A DNA stretch of 64,000 nucleotides from Stutzerimonas zhaodongensis (GCF_003696365.1 NZ_RFFM01000008.1:18938-82937), one strand, 5' to 3'; shown: positions 1-8,647, counted from the first letter of the stretch. Numbers and translations are program-made. Notes: a model not told the origin generated them from the letters alone.

Positions 1-60
1 TCCTTGGAAAGACGTCATGCTAGCGGAGGCGCAAGAAGCGGTTTGCAGCGCATCTCACGA
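1..60 (-). repeat. Leader copy of a second REP-associated transposase (RAYT) unit
   Basis: These bases closely match 1671-1725, the sequence just ahead of the transposase pseudogene, sharing for example CTTGG, AAAGACGTCA and TAGCGGAGGCG in the same order. A second transposase copy, reading leftward out of the window, probably starts just before base 1. Only this leader is visible, so the state of that copy is unknown. Confidence 0.55.
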
Positions 61-70
61 ACGGGACTGG

Positions 71-91
71 AAAATAATCTGTCCCCTTTTT
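71..91. repeat. Half-copy of the GGGGACAGATTTATTT palindromic repeat
   Basis: AAAATAATCTGTCCCCTTTT is one arm of the palindrome found in full at 601-654 and 1157-1211. It sits beside the leader of the left transposase copy, as the full palindrome sits beside the right copy. Confidence 0.6.
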
Positions 92-174
92 GCTCTTGAT
101 GCGATGCATCGGGCGTTTGCTATTTCAAAGGCAGGTGTAGCCCTATTTCAAGACTGAACAACGGGTGCCTTGAT

Positions 175-519
175 TTACATCCTGCTCTTCTCGCGGACGT
201 TCTGCTCGTGCTCAGCGCAGCTCATGAAGCCCTTCGACATGACGCGGTCGTTGACGTCGAACGCGACGTAGTAGGGTTGCTGCTTCCCTTCACGATTGAG
301 CACGTAATCGTTACAGGTCCCGCGGTTGCCGGACAGCGTGTGCTCGGACGACGCGGGGCCTCCGAGTTCGATCGCGCGCTGCTTGGTCATGCCGTCCTTG
401 ATCTGGTCCACAAGCGGCTCGTTACGGTAGGTCACGTGATCAACGGGGTTTTCGACGTTGTAAGCACAACCAGAGAGCGCGGCTAGGGTCAACGCTGAGG
501 CGATAATCGACTTGTACAT
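175..519 (-). CDS. osmE: Osmotically inducible lipoprotein OsmE
   Basis: A 114-residue outer-membrane-type lipoprotein of the OsmE/SmpA family, which in enterobacteria is induced by high osmolarity. A short hydrophobic signal (about residues 4-14) ends in a lipobox, LSGC, with the acylated Cys near residue 18. It is followed by VENPVDHVTYRNEPLV and GMTKQRAIELGGPAS, features of the family fold. The start at 519 is chosen because AAGGAAG lies 6 bases upstream; an upstream in-frame ATG would add 25 hydrophilic residues ahead of the signal. The gene is flanked on both sides by transposase-associated repeats. Its molecular role is unknown. Confidence 0.85.
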   Translation of the reverse strand: MYKSIIASALTLAALSGCAYNVENPVDHVTYRNEPLVDQIKDGMTKQRAIELGGPASSEHTLSGNRGTCNDYVLNREGKQQPYYVAFDVNDRVMSKGFMSCAEHEQNVREKSRM

Positions 520-597
520 GTGCAGCTTCCTTATGAGGTTTGCCCTCATATGGAGTCTGGCGCTGCACCAAGGGTTCGATTTGGCATCACACAAAAA

Positions 598-660
598 GAA
601 GGGGACAGATTTATTTATTCCGGCCCAACCAGCCTAGAAAATAAATCTGCCCCCTTTTTC
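598..660. repeat. Full palindromic repeat (GGGGACAGATTTATTT / AAATAAATCTGCCCCC)
   Basis: Two inverted arms at 601-616 and 639-654 flank a spacer containing CGGCCCAACCAGCCTAG. The same arrangement and spacer recur at 1157-1211. Repeats of this kind accompany REP-associated tyrosine transposases in proteobacteria and are their likely substrates; the pseudogene at 1227-1652 is the nearest candidate partner. Confidence 0.8.
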
Positions 661-674
661 TTGCTATTTATTCA

Positions 675-717
675 GGCCTTCACCAACTTAGAAAATAAAT
701 CTGCCCCCCCTTTTTCG
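675..717. repeat. Half-copy of the palindromic repeat
   Basis: GGCCTTCACCAACTTAG followed by AAAATAAATCTGCCCC repeats the right half of the 598-660 element with a few changes. It appears to be a tandem partial duplication lying immediately downstream of the full copy. Confidence 0.7.
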
Positions 718-781
718 CTTGTGTCCGTATAATCAGGGTCAGTTCAATCTGTTCCCTTTTCTCCCCTTTTTTTCCGCCAAT

Positions 782-1105
782 TCACTTTGGTGCTTTTTCT
801 TTTAATGATTTCTTACGCAGCAGAATAAAAATTCTCAGGAGAGAGAGCGCCATTCCGCTCCCACCAAAAATCAAAGCCCAAAAGCGCCCTAAACTAACCT
901 CGCTATCTGAAAACTTATGTGGATCGACCCCTACCAAAACCTGAACCCACGGAAACCAACCGGGCATCCACCAGACAGCAGCAAGTGAAACACCAAAGAT
1001 GAAAAACATTCGACTTTGACCAATGCAACTATTAAAGTCGAATATGGCGCCATCACGAAATTCCCGCCCATTGAAATTCATCCCCGGCACTAATCCTCTT
1101 TTCAT
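782..1105 (-). CDS. Small hypothetical membrane protein
   Basis: A 107-residue frame that I do not recognise. It has two hydrophobic stretches, about residues 33-55 (MFFIFGVSLAAVWWMPGWFP region) and 76-96 (RFWALIFGGSGMALSLLRIF region). A Lys/Arg-rich C-terminus suggests a two-helix inner-membrane protein. Base composition is clearly more AT-rich than the flanking chromosome. It is bounded by repeat copies at 598-717 and 1157-1211, so it may have arrived with the repeat region. An in-frame ATG nine codons in is an alternative start. No function is proposed. Confidence 0.5.
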   Translation of the reverse strand: MKRGLVPGMNFNGREFRDGAIFDFNSCIGQSRMFFIFGVSLAAVWWMPGWFPWVQVLVGVDPHKFSDSEVSLGRFWALIFGGSGMALSLLRIFILLRKKSLKEKAPK

Positions 1106-1156
1106 TCAAGGCTACCCTCGATAATTATAGGCAGCGCCCCGCTACTAAGCGATAAA

Positions 1157-1215
1157 GGGGACAGATTTATTTATCCCGGCCCAACCAGCCTAGAAAAATA
1201 AATCTGTCCCCTTTT
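1157..1215. repeat. Full palindromic repeat at the 3' end of the transposase pseudogene
   Basis: GGGGACAGATTTATTT and AAATAAATCTGTCCCC arms enclose the same CGGCCCAACCAGCCTAG spacer as the copy at 598-660. It abuts the point where homology to the transposase is lost (about 1227). This copy is the more perfectly paired one, having GTCCCC rather than GCCCCC in the right arm. Confidence 0.8.
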
Positions 1216-1226
1216 CCTCTGTTAAA

Positions 1227-1652
1227 GCTAGACCAGCGGTATTCGCTTGGGTCAACCTCCATCCGTGCTCGGACGGGGTTCAGTTCGATATAACGAGAAC
1301 AGGCAAGTAGATAAGTATCAGTCTGTACGACGCTCGATTTTTAGCGACTTTCCCAAAGCGTTCCAGACCGGCCTCCAAACCGATTTCTATGCCGTGTGGC
1401 TCGGGCGGAGAGCGCTTTCATCAACTGACCAAGCCCTGCTATCGAATCGCCTGGAGCCAGCAGCAAGTGAACATGGTTGATCATCAAGCAGTAGGCGTAG
1501 ACCTTGACGCCAAAAGCATCCTTCAGCTCACGCAGATCAGCCAGGTATCGCTGGTAATCTTCGTCAACGGCAAACACGACCTGACGGTTGTGCCCGCGCT
1601 GCACGACATGGTGCGGGTAATTTGGCAAAACAAGACGGCCCATCCTGGGCAT
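1227..1652 (-). pseudogene. REP-associated tyrosine transposase (Y1_Tnp/RAYT family), interrupted
   Basis: The frame begins MPRMGRLVLPNYPHHVVQRG, a typical RAYT N-terminus, and carries the HUH metal-binding motif in NHVHLLLAP. After GTLWESR a TAA stop at 1341-1343 replaces the Tyr codon of the usual GRYKSS motif. Beyond the stop the same frame still encodes YLLACSRYIELNPVRARM and ends near YRWSS, so the conserved C-terminal block that normally includes the catalytic Tyr lies past the stop. The 3' end is lost where the palindrome starts. A single-base nonsense change plus 3' truncation makes it inactive unless the stop is bypassed. Confidence 0.85.
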
Positions 1653-1899
1653 AGCGGCGCTCTCCATCCTTGGGAAAGACGTCAGGTTAGCGGAGGCGAA
1701 CAACAGCGGGCGCATCGCAACCATCCATGGTTAGGTAAAGCGGAGTCGGCGATGATGGCCGGTGTGCCACTACCGGACAACTACCTTCGATCCTGCGCGC
1801 GCGGAGAAACTGCCAACAAATGACATTCTCAGAATTAGCCAAAGCTCAGCAGGGAACTAGAGCGAGGCGTATAACTCACGTGTGTGCGAATAGCAGGCG

Positions 1900-1928
1900 T
1901 AAAAAAGGCGCCCTAAGGCGCCTTTTCT
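1900..1928 (-). terminator. Rho-independent terminator of typA
   Basis: Read on the minus strand, AAAAGGCGCC TTAG GGCGCCTTTTTT forms a 10-base-pair stem with a four-base loop and a T run, about 20 bases after the typA stop. Confidence 0.85.
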
Positions 1929-1946
1929 TTACCAGCTATTCCAACA

Positions 1947-3767
1947 TCAGTTCTTAGCTTTCTTCGCAGCGCGGTTACGCTCGCCTTCGTCGAGGATCTT
2001 CTTACGCAGACGGATCGACTTCGGTGTCACTTCGCAGAGCTCGTCGTCCTGGATGAATTCCAGTGCCTGCTCAAGGGTGAAGCGAACCGGCGGGACCAGG
2101 GCGATGGTTTCGTCCTTGCCCGAAGCGCGCATGTTGTCGAGCTTCTTGCCCTTGGTGGGGTTCACGCCCATGTCGTTGTCGCGGCTGTTCAGGCCGACGA
2201 TCTGACCGTTGTAGATTTCCTGGCCGTGCTCGACGAACAGCTTGCCGCGCGCCTGTAGCGTTTCCAGGGAATAGGTCAGTGCCTTGCCGGTATCGATCGA
2301 TACCAGTACGCCGTTCTGACGGCCGGACATCTGGCCGGACTTCATCACGTCGTAACGATCGAAGATGGAGGTCAGGATGCCTGCGCCGTTGGTGATGGTC
2401 AGGAACTGGTTACGGAAACCGATCAGGCCACGGGCCGGGATATTGTACTCAAGGCGCACACGGCCTTTGCCATCCGGAACCATGTTGCTCAGGTCGCCCT
2501 TACGCAGGCCCATCTCTTCCATGACTTTGCCCTGCGCTTCTTCAGGAATGTCGATGGTGACGTTCTCGTACGGCTCGTGCTTGACGCCGTCCACTTCGCG
2601 GATGATCACTTCCGGACGGCCCACGCCCATCTCGAAGCCTTCGCGGCGCATGTTCTCGATCAGTACCGACAGGTGCAGTTCACCGCGACCGGAGACCTTG
2701 AACTTGTCTGCCGAGTCGCCTTCTTCAACACGCAGAGCCACGTTGTACAGCAGCTCCTTGTCCAGACGGTCCTTGATGTTACGGCTGGTGACGAACTTGC
2801 CTTCCTTGCCGCAGAAAGGTGAATCGTTGACCTGGAAGGTCATCGAAACGGTCGGCTCATCGACGGTCAGCGGTTTCATGGCTTCGACGTTGTTCTGATC
2901 GCATAGGGTGTCGGAGATGAACAGCTCATCCATACCGCTGATGCAGACGATGTCGCCGGCAGTGGCTTCTTCGACGTCGACACGGTGCAGACCGTGGTGA
3001 CCCATCAGCTTGAGGATACGGCCGTTACGCTTCTTGCCATGCATGTCGATTGCAGTGACCGGAGTGTTCGGCTTGACGCGACCACGGGCGATACGGCCAA
3101 CGCCGATAATGCCGAGGAAGCTGTTGTAGTCCAGGGCAGAGATCTGCATCTGGAACGGGCCGTCGATATCGACCTTCGGTGCCGGCACGTGGTCGACGAT
3201 CGCCTGGTACAGCGGGGTCATGTCTTCGGCCATGTCGGTGTGATCCAAACCGGCGATGCCGTTCAGGGCTGAGGCGTAGACGACCTGGAAGTCCAGCTGC
3301 TCTTCGGTCGCGCCAAGGTTGTCGAACAGGTCAAAGATCTGGTCCAGAACCCAGTCAGGACGCGCGCCCGGACGGTCGACCTTGTTGATCACCACGATCG
3401 GACGCAAGCCGGCTTCGAACGCCTTTTTGGTCACGAAGCGGGTTTGCGGCATCGGGCCGTCTTGAGCATCGACCAGCAGCAGCACGGAATCGACCATCGA
3501 CATCACGCGCTCTACTTCACCGCCGAAGTCGGCGTGGCCGGGGGTGTCGACGATGTTGATGCGGTAATCGTTCCAGCGAATGGCAGTGTTCTTGGCCAGG
3601 ATGGTGATCCCGCGCTCTTTTTCCTGGTCGTTGGAATCCATCACGCGCTCGTCGTTGAGCTCGCCGCGCTCCAGGGTGCCGGACTGACGCAGGAGCTTGT
3701 CGACCAGGGTGGTTTTGCCATGGTCAACGTGAGCAATGATGGCGATGTTGCGAAGATTATCGATCAC
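1947..3767 (-). CDS. typA: Ribosome-associated GTPase TypA/BipA
   Basis: A translational GTPase of the EF-G/LepA superfamily that binds 70S ribosomes and aids 50S assembly and stress or cold adaptation. At 606 residues it is full length. G1 is [15 protein letters not shown] near residue 12, the switch 2 region is [14 protein letters not shown] near 74, and G4 is [10 protein letters not shown] near 128. The EF-G-like domains and the BipA-specific C-terminal domain follow. The start [18 protein letters not shown] is the family norm. It is transcribed alone, ending in a strong terminator. Read leftward, it lies downstream of thiI, separated by about 170 bases. Confidence 0.97.
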   Translation of the reverse strand: MIDNLRNIAIIAHVDHGKTTLVDKLLRQSGTLERGELNDERVMDSNDQEKERGITILAKNTAIRWNDYRINIVDTPGHADFGGEVERVMSMVDSVLLLVDAQDGPMPQTRFVTKKAFEAGLRPIVVINKVDRPGARPDWVLDQIFDLFDNLGATEEQLDFQVVYASALNGIAGLDHTDMAEDMTPLYQAIVDHVPAPKVDIDGPFQMQISALDYNSFLGIIGVGRIARGRVKPNTPVTAIDMHGKKRNGRILKLMGHHGLHRVDVEEATAGDIVCISGMDELFISDTLCDQNNVEAMKPLTVDEPTVSMTFQVNDSPFCGKEGKFVTSRNIKDRLDKELLYNVALRVEEGDSADKFKVSGRGELHLSVLIENMRREGFEMGVGRPEVIIREVDGVKHEPYENVTIDIPEEAQGKVMEEMGLRKGDLSNMVPDGKGRVRLEYNIPARGLIGFRNQFLTITNGAGILTSIFDRYDVMKSGQMSGRQNGVLVSIDTGKALTYSLETLQARGKLFVEHGQEIYNGQIVGLNSRDNDMGVNPTKGKKLDNMRASGKDETIALVPPVRFTLEQALEFIQDDELCEVTPKSIRLRKKILDEGERNRAAKKAKN

Positions 3768-3935
3768 AGTAGTGGTCTCGTAGTTGGGTCGGGCTGCTTA
3801 GCAAATGCATCGAGCGGCCCAACGCGAAAAATCGGGTGAAAGGGGGGCAGATCGCTAGCGACGTGTCGCGGCAGTTAGCCGCGAAGCGGGTCGGGAGGGC
3901 GGTGGCGGATACTGCCGCCCAGCAGGCCGGGCTGT

Positions 3936-5390
3936 TTAGCTCGGACGATAAACGCGCACATTGACATGCCCCTCGCTCAGCAAATGATGAGCATGCAGGC
4001 GGCTCATGACACCTTTATCGCAATACAGCAGGTACTGGCGATTGTCGTCCAATTCCTTGAAGCGGTTGTTCAGTGCATAGAACGGCAGTGTTTGCACTTC
4101 GATGCCCTGCAGTTGCAGAGGTTCGTCTTCGCTAAGGTCAGGATGACGAATGTCGATCACCACCTGGCCGGCACTGGCCTCAGCAACCTCCTCGACCTGA
4201 AGATCCTGACCCAACTCGTCGATGACCCTGTCGATCGCAACCTGCCGAGCATTGGCCAGTGCGCGCTCGAGGATAGCCATGTCGAACTGCTTTTCTTCGT
4301 GCTCGACCCGATAGCGCTTGGCTTTGGTCGTCGGGTTCACCGAAATGACACCGCAATACTCCGGCATGTTCTTGGCGAACTCGGCCGTGCCGATCTCGAA
4401 TGCCGTATCGATGATGTCCTGCTTGTGGCTGGCAATTAGCGGACGCAGCACCAGCATATCGGTGGCTGAGTCGATCACAGACAGATTCGGCAGCGTCTGG
4501 CTTGAAACCTGTGAAATGGCCTCACCGGTAACCAGCGCGTCGATATGCAAACGCTCAGCGATCTGGGTCGAGACGCGCAGCATCATGCGTTTTAGCACGA
4601 CGCCCATCTGGCTGTTATCGACCTTTTCCAGGATCTCGCCGACGACTTCCTCAAAGGGCACGCTGATGAACAGCACGCGATGGGAGCTGCCGTACTTCTT
4701 CCATAAATAGTGGGCAACTTCCATCACGCCCAGCTCATGTGCACGGCCACCCAGATTGAAGAAGCAGAAGTGAGTCATCAGGCCGCGGCGCATCATCTGA
4801 TAAGCAGCTACGGTAGAATCGAACCCCCCAGACATCAGCACCAGGGTCTGCTCGAGCGCGCCAAGGGGGTATCCACCGATTCCGTCGTGCTGTGCGTGCA
4901 CGACGAACAGGCGCTGATCGCGGATTTCCATCCGCACTTCTATTTCTGGCGCTTTCAGCGAGATACCCGCGGCGCCGCACTGAACACGAAGCTCGCTGCC
5001 GACATGGCGCTCGACATCCATCGAGCTGAACGAGTGCTTACCGGCGCGCTTGCAACGCACGGCGAAGATTTTGCCCTTCAGCCGATCGGCGTAGTGGGCC
5101 TTGCACTTGGCGAAGATGTCATCCAGATCGCCTAGCGGATATTCGTGCACTTCCAGGCAATGGGCGATGCCGGGCGTGCAGCGCAGGCGCTCGATCATCT
5201 GATGCAATGTCTTCGCGTCACTGAGCGTGGTTTCCACCTCGACGTTGTCCCACACCCCCTCCACCCGCAGTTCGGGATCGAGGTCGCGCAGCACGGTACG
5301 GATGTTCTTCGCCAGTTGACGAATGAAGCCCTTGCGTACCGGTGGGCTCTTTATGGTGATTTCGGGGAAAACCTTGACGATCAGTTTCAT
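3936..5390 (-). CDS. thiI: tRNA uracil 4-sulfurtransferase ThiI
   Basis: It transfers sulfur from IscS persulfide to uridine 8 of tRNA (s4U) and can also supply sulfur for thiamine thiazole synthesis. At 484 residues it has the long form with a rhodanese tail. The N-terminal ferredoxin-like and THUMP region (about 1-165) is followed by a PP-loop ATPase with [15 protein letters not shown] near residue 185. Two expected cysteines are present: MPEYCGVIS (about 345) and the rhodanese [14 protein letters not shown] (about 458). Both are required for disulfide chemistry in the E. coli enzyme, so it should be active. It is divergent from glnA. Confidence 0.96.
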   Translation of the reverse strand: MKLIVKVFPEITIKSPPVRKGFIRQLAKNIRTVLRDLDPELRVEGVWDNVEVETTLSDAKTLHQMIERLRCTPGIAHCLEVHEYPLGDLDDIFAKCKAHYADRLKGKIFAVRCKRAGKHSFSSMDVERHVGSELRVQCGAAGISLKAPEIEVRMEIRDQRLFVVHAQHDGIGGYPLGALEQTLVLMSGGFDSTVAAYQMMRRGLMTHFCFFNLGGRAHELGVMEVAHYLWKKYGSSHRVLFISVPFEEVVGEILEKVDNSQMGVVLKRMMLRVSTQIAERLHIDALVTGEAISQVSSQTLPNLSVIDSATDMLVLRPLIASHKQDIIDTAFEIGTAEFAKNMPEYCGVISVNPTTKAKRYRVEHEEKQFDMAILERALANARQVAIDRVIDELGQDLQVEEVAEASAGQVVIDIRHPDLSEDEPLQLQGIEVQTLPFYALNNRFKELDDNRQYLLYCDKGVMSRLHAHHLLSEGHVNVRVYRPS

Positions 5391-5486
5391 GAAAACAGCG
5401 CGGCGCCAACCTGGCGTGAAAAGAGGGGGGCGGAGTATATCGGAAATTGATCAAGCTTTAGTCAGTTTTATCTGTGAGACGGAGTT

Positions 5487-5503
5487 TGCACTCAAATGGA
5501 ACA
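5487..5503. promoter_or_regulatory. Probable NtrC site 1 upstream of glnA
   Basis: TGCACT-CAAAT-GGAACA resembles the NtrC consensus TGCACC-N5-GGTGCA, with most positions matching. Its centre is 31 bases from the second site, about three helical turns, as expected for cooperative enhancer binding. Confidence 0.55.
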
Positions 5504-5517
5504 AGCAGCTTTTTATA

Positions 5518-5534
5518 AGCACCAATATAGTGCA
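5518..5534. promoter_or_regulatory. Probable NtrC site 2 upstream of glnA
   Basis: AGCACC-AATAT-AGTGCA matches the NtrC dyad except for the outer 5' base and one inner base. It lies about 95 bases upstream of the -24 element at 5618, a normal enhancer distance. Confidence 0.65.
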
Positions 5535-5616
5535 GAGCGAGTGCCGTATTTCGGTTACAACCGGTATAGCGGCGCTCTAACAGCCTTTAAATAGCGCCTG
5601 GACCCATCTCGGAGCA

Positions 5617-5633
5617 CTGGCATGCAATTTGCT
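5617..5633 (+). promoter_or_regulatory. Sigma-54 promoter of glnA
   Basis: TGGCATGCAATTTGC has the GG-N10-GC spacing and close agreement with the TGGCAC-N5-TTGC consensus. It places transcription start near 5644 and leaves a leader of about 90 bases before the glnA ATG. With the two NtrC dyads upstream, it is a classic nitrogen-regulated glnA promoter. Confidence 0.8.
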
Positions 5634-5732
5634 CCCTTGTGAGGCAGGTCGCCGTGACGGAGTATCCTCGCTCGGCTTCACCCCTAGATATCGGAAGCAA
5701 CCTGTCAACGCTTCCACCACTTGGAGAGCACC

Positions 5733-7139
5733 ATGTCGAAGTCGCTTCAACTGATCAAAGATTACGATGTGAAGTGGATTGATCTGCGCTTCACCGACAC
5801 CAAGGGCAAGCAGCACCACGTGACCGTCCCGGCGCGTGACGCTCAGGACGATGATTTCTTCGAGCACGGCAAGATGTTCGACGGCTCGTCCATCCATGGC
5901 TGGAAAGGCATTGAAGCCTCCGACATGATCCTGATGCCGGTTGATGAAACCGCGGTACTGGATCCGTTTACCGAAGAGCCGACTCTGATTCTGGTCTGCG
6001 ACATCGTCGAGCCGAGCACCATGCAGGGCTACGACCGCGACCCGCGCTCCATTGCCAAGCGCGCCGAGGAATTCCTCAAGTCCACCGGCATCGGCGACAC
6101 TGTATTCGTCGGCCCTGAGCCTGAATTCTTCATTTTCGACGAAGTTAAATTCAAGTCCGATATCTCCGGCTCCATGTTCAAGATCTACTCCGAACAGGGC
6201 TCCTGGATGACCGATCAGGACGTCGAAGGCGGCAACAAGGGCCACCGCCCTGCCGTTAAAGGCGGCTACTTCCCGGTTCCACCGTGCGACCACGACCATG
6301 AAATCCGTACTGCCATGTGCAACGCCATGGAGGAGATGGGCCTGGTTGTCGAGGTGCATCACCACGAAGTGGCGACTGCCGGCCAGAACGAAATCGGCGT
6401 CAAGTTCAACACGCTGGTCAACAAGGCTGACGAAGTTCAGACCCTGAAGTACTGCGTGCATAACGTGGCCGATGCCTATGGCAAGACCGCGACCTTCATG
6501 CCCAAGCCTCTGTACGGTGACAACGGTTCGGGCATGCACGTCCACATGTCCATCTCCAAGGACGGCAAGAACACCTTCGCTGGCGAAGGCTATGCCGGTC
6601 TGTCCGAGACCGCTCTGTACTTCATCGGCGGCATCATCAAGCACGGCAAGGCGCTGAACGGCTTCACCAACCCAGCGACCAACTCCTACAAGCGTCTGGT
6701 CCCAGGCTTTGAAGCACCGGTCATGCTGGCCTACTCGGCTCGCAACCGTTCTGCCTCGATCCGTATTCCTTACGTCTCCAGCCCTAAGGCTCGCCGTATC
6801 GAAGCACGCTTCCCGGATCCGGCTGCCAACCCTTACCTGTGCTTCGCCGCACTGCTGATGGCTGGCCTGGACGGCATCCAGAACAAGATTCACCCCGGCG
6901 ATGCTGCTGACAAGAACCTCTACGATCTGCCGCCGGAAGAAGGCAAGCTGATCCCGCAGGTTTGCGGCAGCCTGAAGGAAGCCCTGGAAGAACTCGACAA
7001 GGGCCGTGCGTTCCTGACCAAGGGCGGCGTGTTCTCCGACGACTTCATAGATGCCTACCTCGAGCTGAAGAGCGAGGAAGAAATCAAGGTCCGTACCTTC
7101 GTTCACCCGCTGGAATACGATCTGTACTACAGCGTCTAA
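5733..7139 (+). CDS. glnA: Glutamine synthetase, type I (GlnA)
   Basis: It makes glutamine from glutamate, ammonia and ATP as a cytoplasmic dodecamer. At 468 residues it is the usual bacterial GSI-beta length. Visible landmarks are [13 protein letters not shown] near residue 50, the ATP/metal block [10 protein letters not shown] near 130, [10 protein letters not shown] near 265, NRSASIRIP near 345, and the adenylylation loop NLYDLPPEE with its modifiable Tyr near 398. The ATG at 5733 follows GGAG by 6 bases; an in-frame TTG four codons upstream is less likely. Expression is predicted to be NtrC/sigma-54 dependent, with activity under GlnE control. Confidence 0.98.
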   Translation: MSKSLQLIKDYDVKWIDLRFTDTKGKQHHVTVPARDAQDDDFFEHGKMFDGSSIHGWKGIEASDMILMPVDETAVLDPFTEEPTLILVCDIVEPSTMQGYDRDPRSIAKRAEEFLKSTGIGDTVFVGPEPEFFIFDEVKFKSDISGSMFKIYSEQGSWMTDQDVEGGNKGHRPAVKGGYFPVPPCDHDHEIRTAMCNAMEEMGLVVEVHHHEVATAGQNEIGVKFNTLVNKADEVQTLKYCVHNVADAYGKTATFMPKPLYGDNGSGMHVHMSISKDGKNTFAGEGYAGLSETALYFIGGIIKHGKALNGFTNPATNSYKRLVPGFEAPVMLAYSARNRSASIRIPYVSSPKARRIEARFPDPAANPYLCFAALLMAGLDGIQNKIHPGDAADKNLYDLPPEEGKLIPQVCGSLKEALEELDKGRAFLTKGGVFSDDFIDAYLELKSEEEIKVRTFVHPLEYDLYYSV

Positions 7140-7156
7140 GCCAGTCCGTGTGACAG

Positions 7157-7181
7157 AAAAGCCTCCTTCGGGAGGCTTTTT
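7157..7181 (+). terminator. Rho-independent terminator of glnA
   Basis: AAAAGCCTCC TTCG GGAGGCTTTTT, a UUCG-capped stem with a T run, 18 bases after the glnA stop. Confidence 0.92.
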
Positions 7182-7323
7182 CGTTTTGAGCTGTCATTAG
7201 GCTATGACGCCAATGCCTCCGAGCAGTACCGATGGTGGCGTCCCTCCCAATTCGCAACGCTTGTACTTGCCTAGCCGTCAGCACGGTGCAAGGCTTCCTG
7301 CATCCAACCCCGCGGAGCTTCCC

Positions 7324-7851
7324 ATGCGCATTGCATTGTTCAGCCTGCTACTCGTTCTCATGGCGCCTGCCATGGCCCAGATCTACAAGTACACCGACGA
7401 CAAGGGCAACACGGTCTACACCAATCAGCCGCCGGAGGGTGTCTCGGCAGACACGGTAGACTTGCCGCCGGCCAATACGGTGAATATCAAGACGCCAGAG
7501 CCGCCACCGCCACTGCCCAACGAGCAAAGCAGTCAAGGTCAGCAGCAGCCTTACAGCAGCTTATCTATCGGAGGCATTCCGGATGAGCAAGCGTTGCGCG
7601 CGAACAACGGAACCTTTGTGGTCAATGCGCAACTGGATCCGCCGCTGAGGCAGGGCCATCAGGTTCGCTTCCTGCTGGATGGCGAGCCACAGGGCAAACC
7701 GAGCAGCGGGACAGTCTTGCAGTTGAACAACGTAGACCGCGGCACGCACGTCCTTGAAGTCGAAGTGCTCGATGGAGGCCAGGTCGTGCAACGTGCTCAG
7801 GAGCAGTTCACCGTCCAGCGCGTCCATACCTCCAGCCCGGCTCGTCGATGA
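7324..7851 (+). CDS. DUF4124 domain protein, exported (paralogue 1)
   Basis: A 175-residue secreted protein of unknown function. A Sec signal peptide (MRIALFSLLLVLMAPAMAQ) leads directly into the DUF4124 motif IYKYTDDKGNTVYTNQPP. A Pro-rich linker with PEPPPPLPNEQ follows. The C-terminal half (GTFVVNAQLDPPLRQGHQVR to VLEVEVLDGGQVV) looks like an Ig-like beta domain. The ATG at 7324 is the start that puts the signal peptide first. Its stop overlaps the start of paralogue 2 (ATGA). The pair sits between glnA and ntrB, but nothing in the proteins suggests a nitrogen role. Confidence 0.8.
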   Translation: MRIALFSLLLVLMAPAMAQIYKYTDDKGNTVYTNQPPEGVSADTVDLPPANTVNIKTPEPPPPLPNEQSSQGQQQPYSSLSIGGIPDEQALRANNGTFVVNAQLDPPLRQGHQVRFLLDGEPQGKPSSGTVLQLNNVDRGTHVLEVEVLDGGQVVQRAQEQFTVQRVHTSSPARR

Positions 7852-8480
7852 GCCGGGGCCTGCGCTTGGGAGTGCTTGGGCTTCTGCTCGTTCTCTCCCT
7901 TCCCTCAACCGCTGCGATCTATAGCTACACCGACGCCGATGGCAATCGGGTTTTCACCGATCGCCCCGGCGGCCGCGCAGCAGAGCCGGTCGACACCAAA
8001 CCTTCCAACAGCATGCCCGCGCAGCCGGTCCCGCTTGCGCAACCACCGGTAAAGGTCATGAAGGCGCCGACGCCAAGTTATGCGTCGGTCGCAATCGTGC
8101 AGCCGGAGGCAGAGGCCACTATCCGCAACAATGCGGGTGAGTTAACCGTAAGCGTAACCAGCGATCCGCCACTGCATCCTGGTCACCGATATCGTCTGCT
8201 AATGGATGGTGCTGCGGCTGCCGAGCCAGATGTAAGTCCAGCCATAGCTCTGGAGAACGTGGATCGAGGTAGTCATCAGCTGATAGCCGAGGTTATCGAC
8301 ATCAAGGGCGAGACGGTGCAGAGCAGCGCACCGATAACGGTCTATATGATGCGCACTTCGCTTGCGCAGCGACGGATGGTCAATCCCTGCAAGAAGGCCG
8401 ATTACGGCGTTCGCCCGGAATGTCCGATCAAGGACAAACCAAAAGAGAAGAAAGATATTCCCTTCGTGCCCTTTCTGTGA
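7848..8480 (+). CDS. DUF4124 domain protein, exported (paralogue 2)
   Basis: A 210-residue paralogue of the preceding gene, translationally coupled to it by a 4-base overlap. The signal peptide ends near PSTAA. The DUF4124 motif IYSYTDADGNRVFTDRPGG follows, then a Pro-rich linker and the same C-terminal module (GELTVSVTSDPPLHPGHRYR, VDRGSHQLIAEVID). An extra tail contains two Cys (NPCKKADYGVRPECP) that could form a disulfide in the periplasm, and a Lys-rich KDKPKEKKD segment. Function is unknown; a local tandem duplication followed by divergence is likely. Confidence 0.8.
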   Translation: MSRGLRLGVLGLLLVLSLPSTAAIYSYTDADGNRVFTDRPGGRAAEPVDTKPSNSMPAQPVPLAQPPVKVMKAPTPSYASVAIVQPEAEATIRNNAGELTVSVTSDPPLHPGHRYRLLMDGAAAAEPDVSPAIALENVDRGSHQLIAEVIDIKGETVQSSAPITVYMMRTSLAQRRMVNPCKKADYGVRPECPIKDKPKEKKDIPFVPFL

Positions 8481-8488
8481 ACATGCTA

Positions 8489-8505
8489 TGCACCTGATTG
8501 GTGCA
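8489..8505. promoter_or_regulatory. Perfect NtrC dyad upstream of ntrB
   Basis: TGCACC-TGATT-GGTGCA is an exact match to the NtrC consensus TGCACC-N5-GGTGCA. It lies within a longer palindrome (8486-8508) starting 6 bases after the second DUF4124 gene. It could act as an enhancer for the sigma-54-like site at 8600, or as an autoregulatory site; the hairpin might also end upstream transcription. Confidence 0.7.
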
Positions 8506-8599
8506 TAGGCTTACCCATCTCGACCACAGCTTCATCTTTCGAAAGACGCCCCGGTCTGGAGCGCCAGCATGCGCGGTGCCGCGCCGAAAAGGAGCGCTT

Positions 8600-8615
8600 T
8601 GGTTTGCTTCTTGCA
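8600..8615 (+). promoter_or_regulatory. Candidate sigma-54 promoter of ntrBC
   Basis: TGGTTTGCTTCTTGCA has GG-N10-GC spacing and a consensus TTGCA -12 box. The -24 box is weaker (TGGTTT rather than TGGCAC). It is centred about 110 bases downstream of the perfect NtrC dyad and would start transcription near 8626, 22 bases before the ntrB ATG. Confidence 0.45.
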
Positions 8616-8647
8616 TTTCCAGTCCCACATACCGGATGCAGACTGCC

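Noticed and set aside
598..760. A CRISPR-like array, because of repeated AAATAAATCTG blocks
   Set aside because: The copies are palindromic arms with irregular spacing and only two to three occurrences, no spacers of even length and no cas genes; they fit transposase-associated repeats.
5577..7106. A 509-codon open frame antisense to glnA
   Set aside because: It is a phase shadow of a highly expressed GC-rich gene; it has low-complexity Val/Gly/His-rich content, no ribosome site and no domain.
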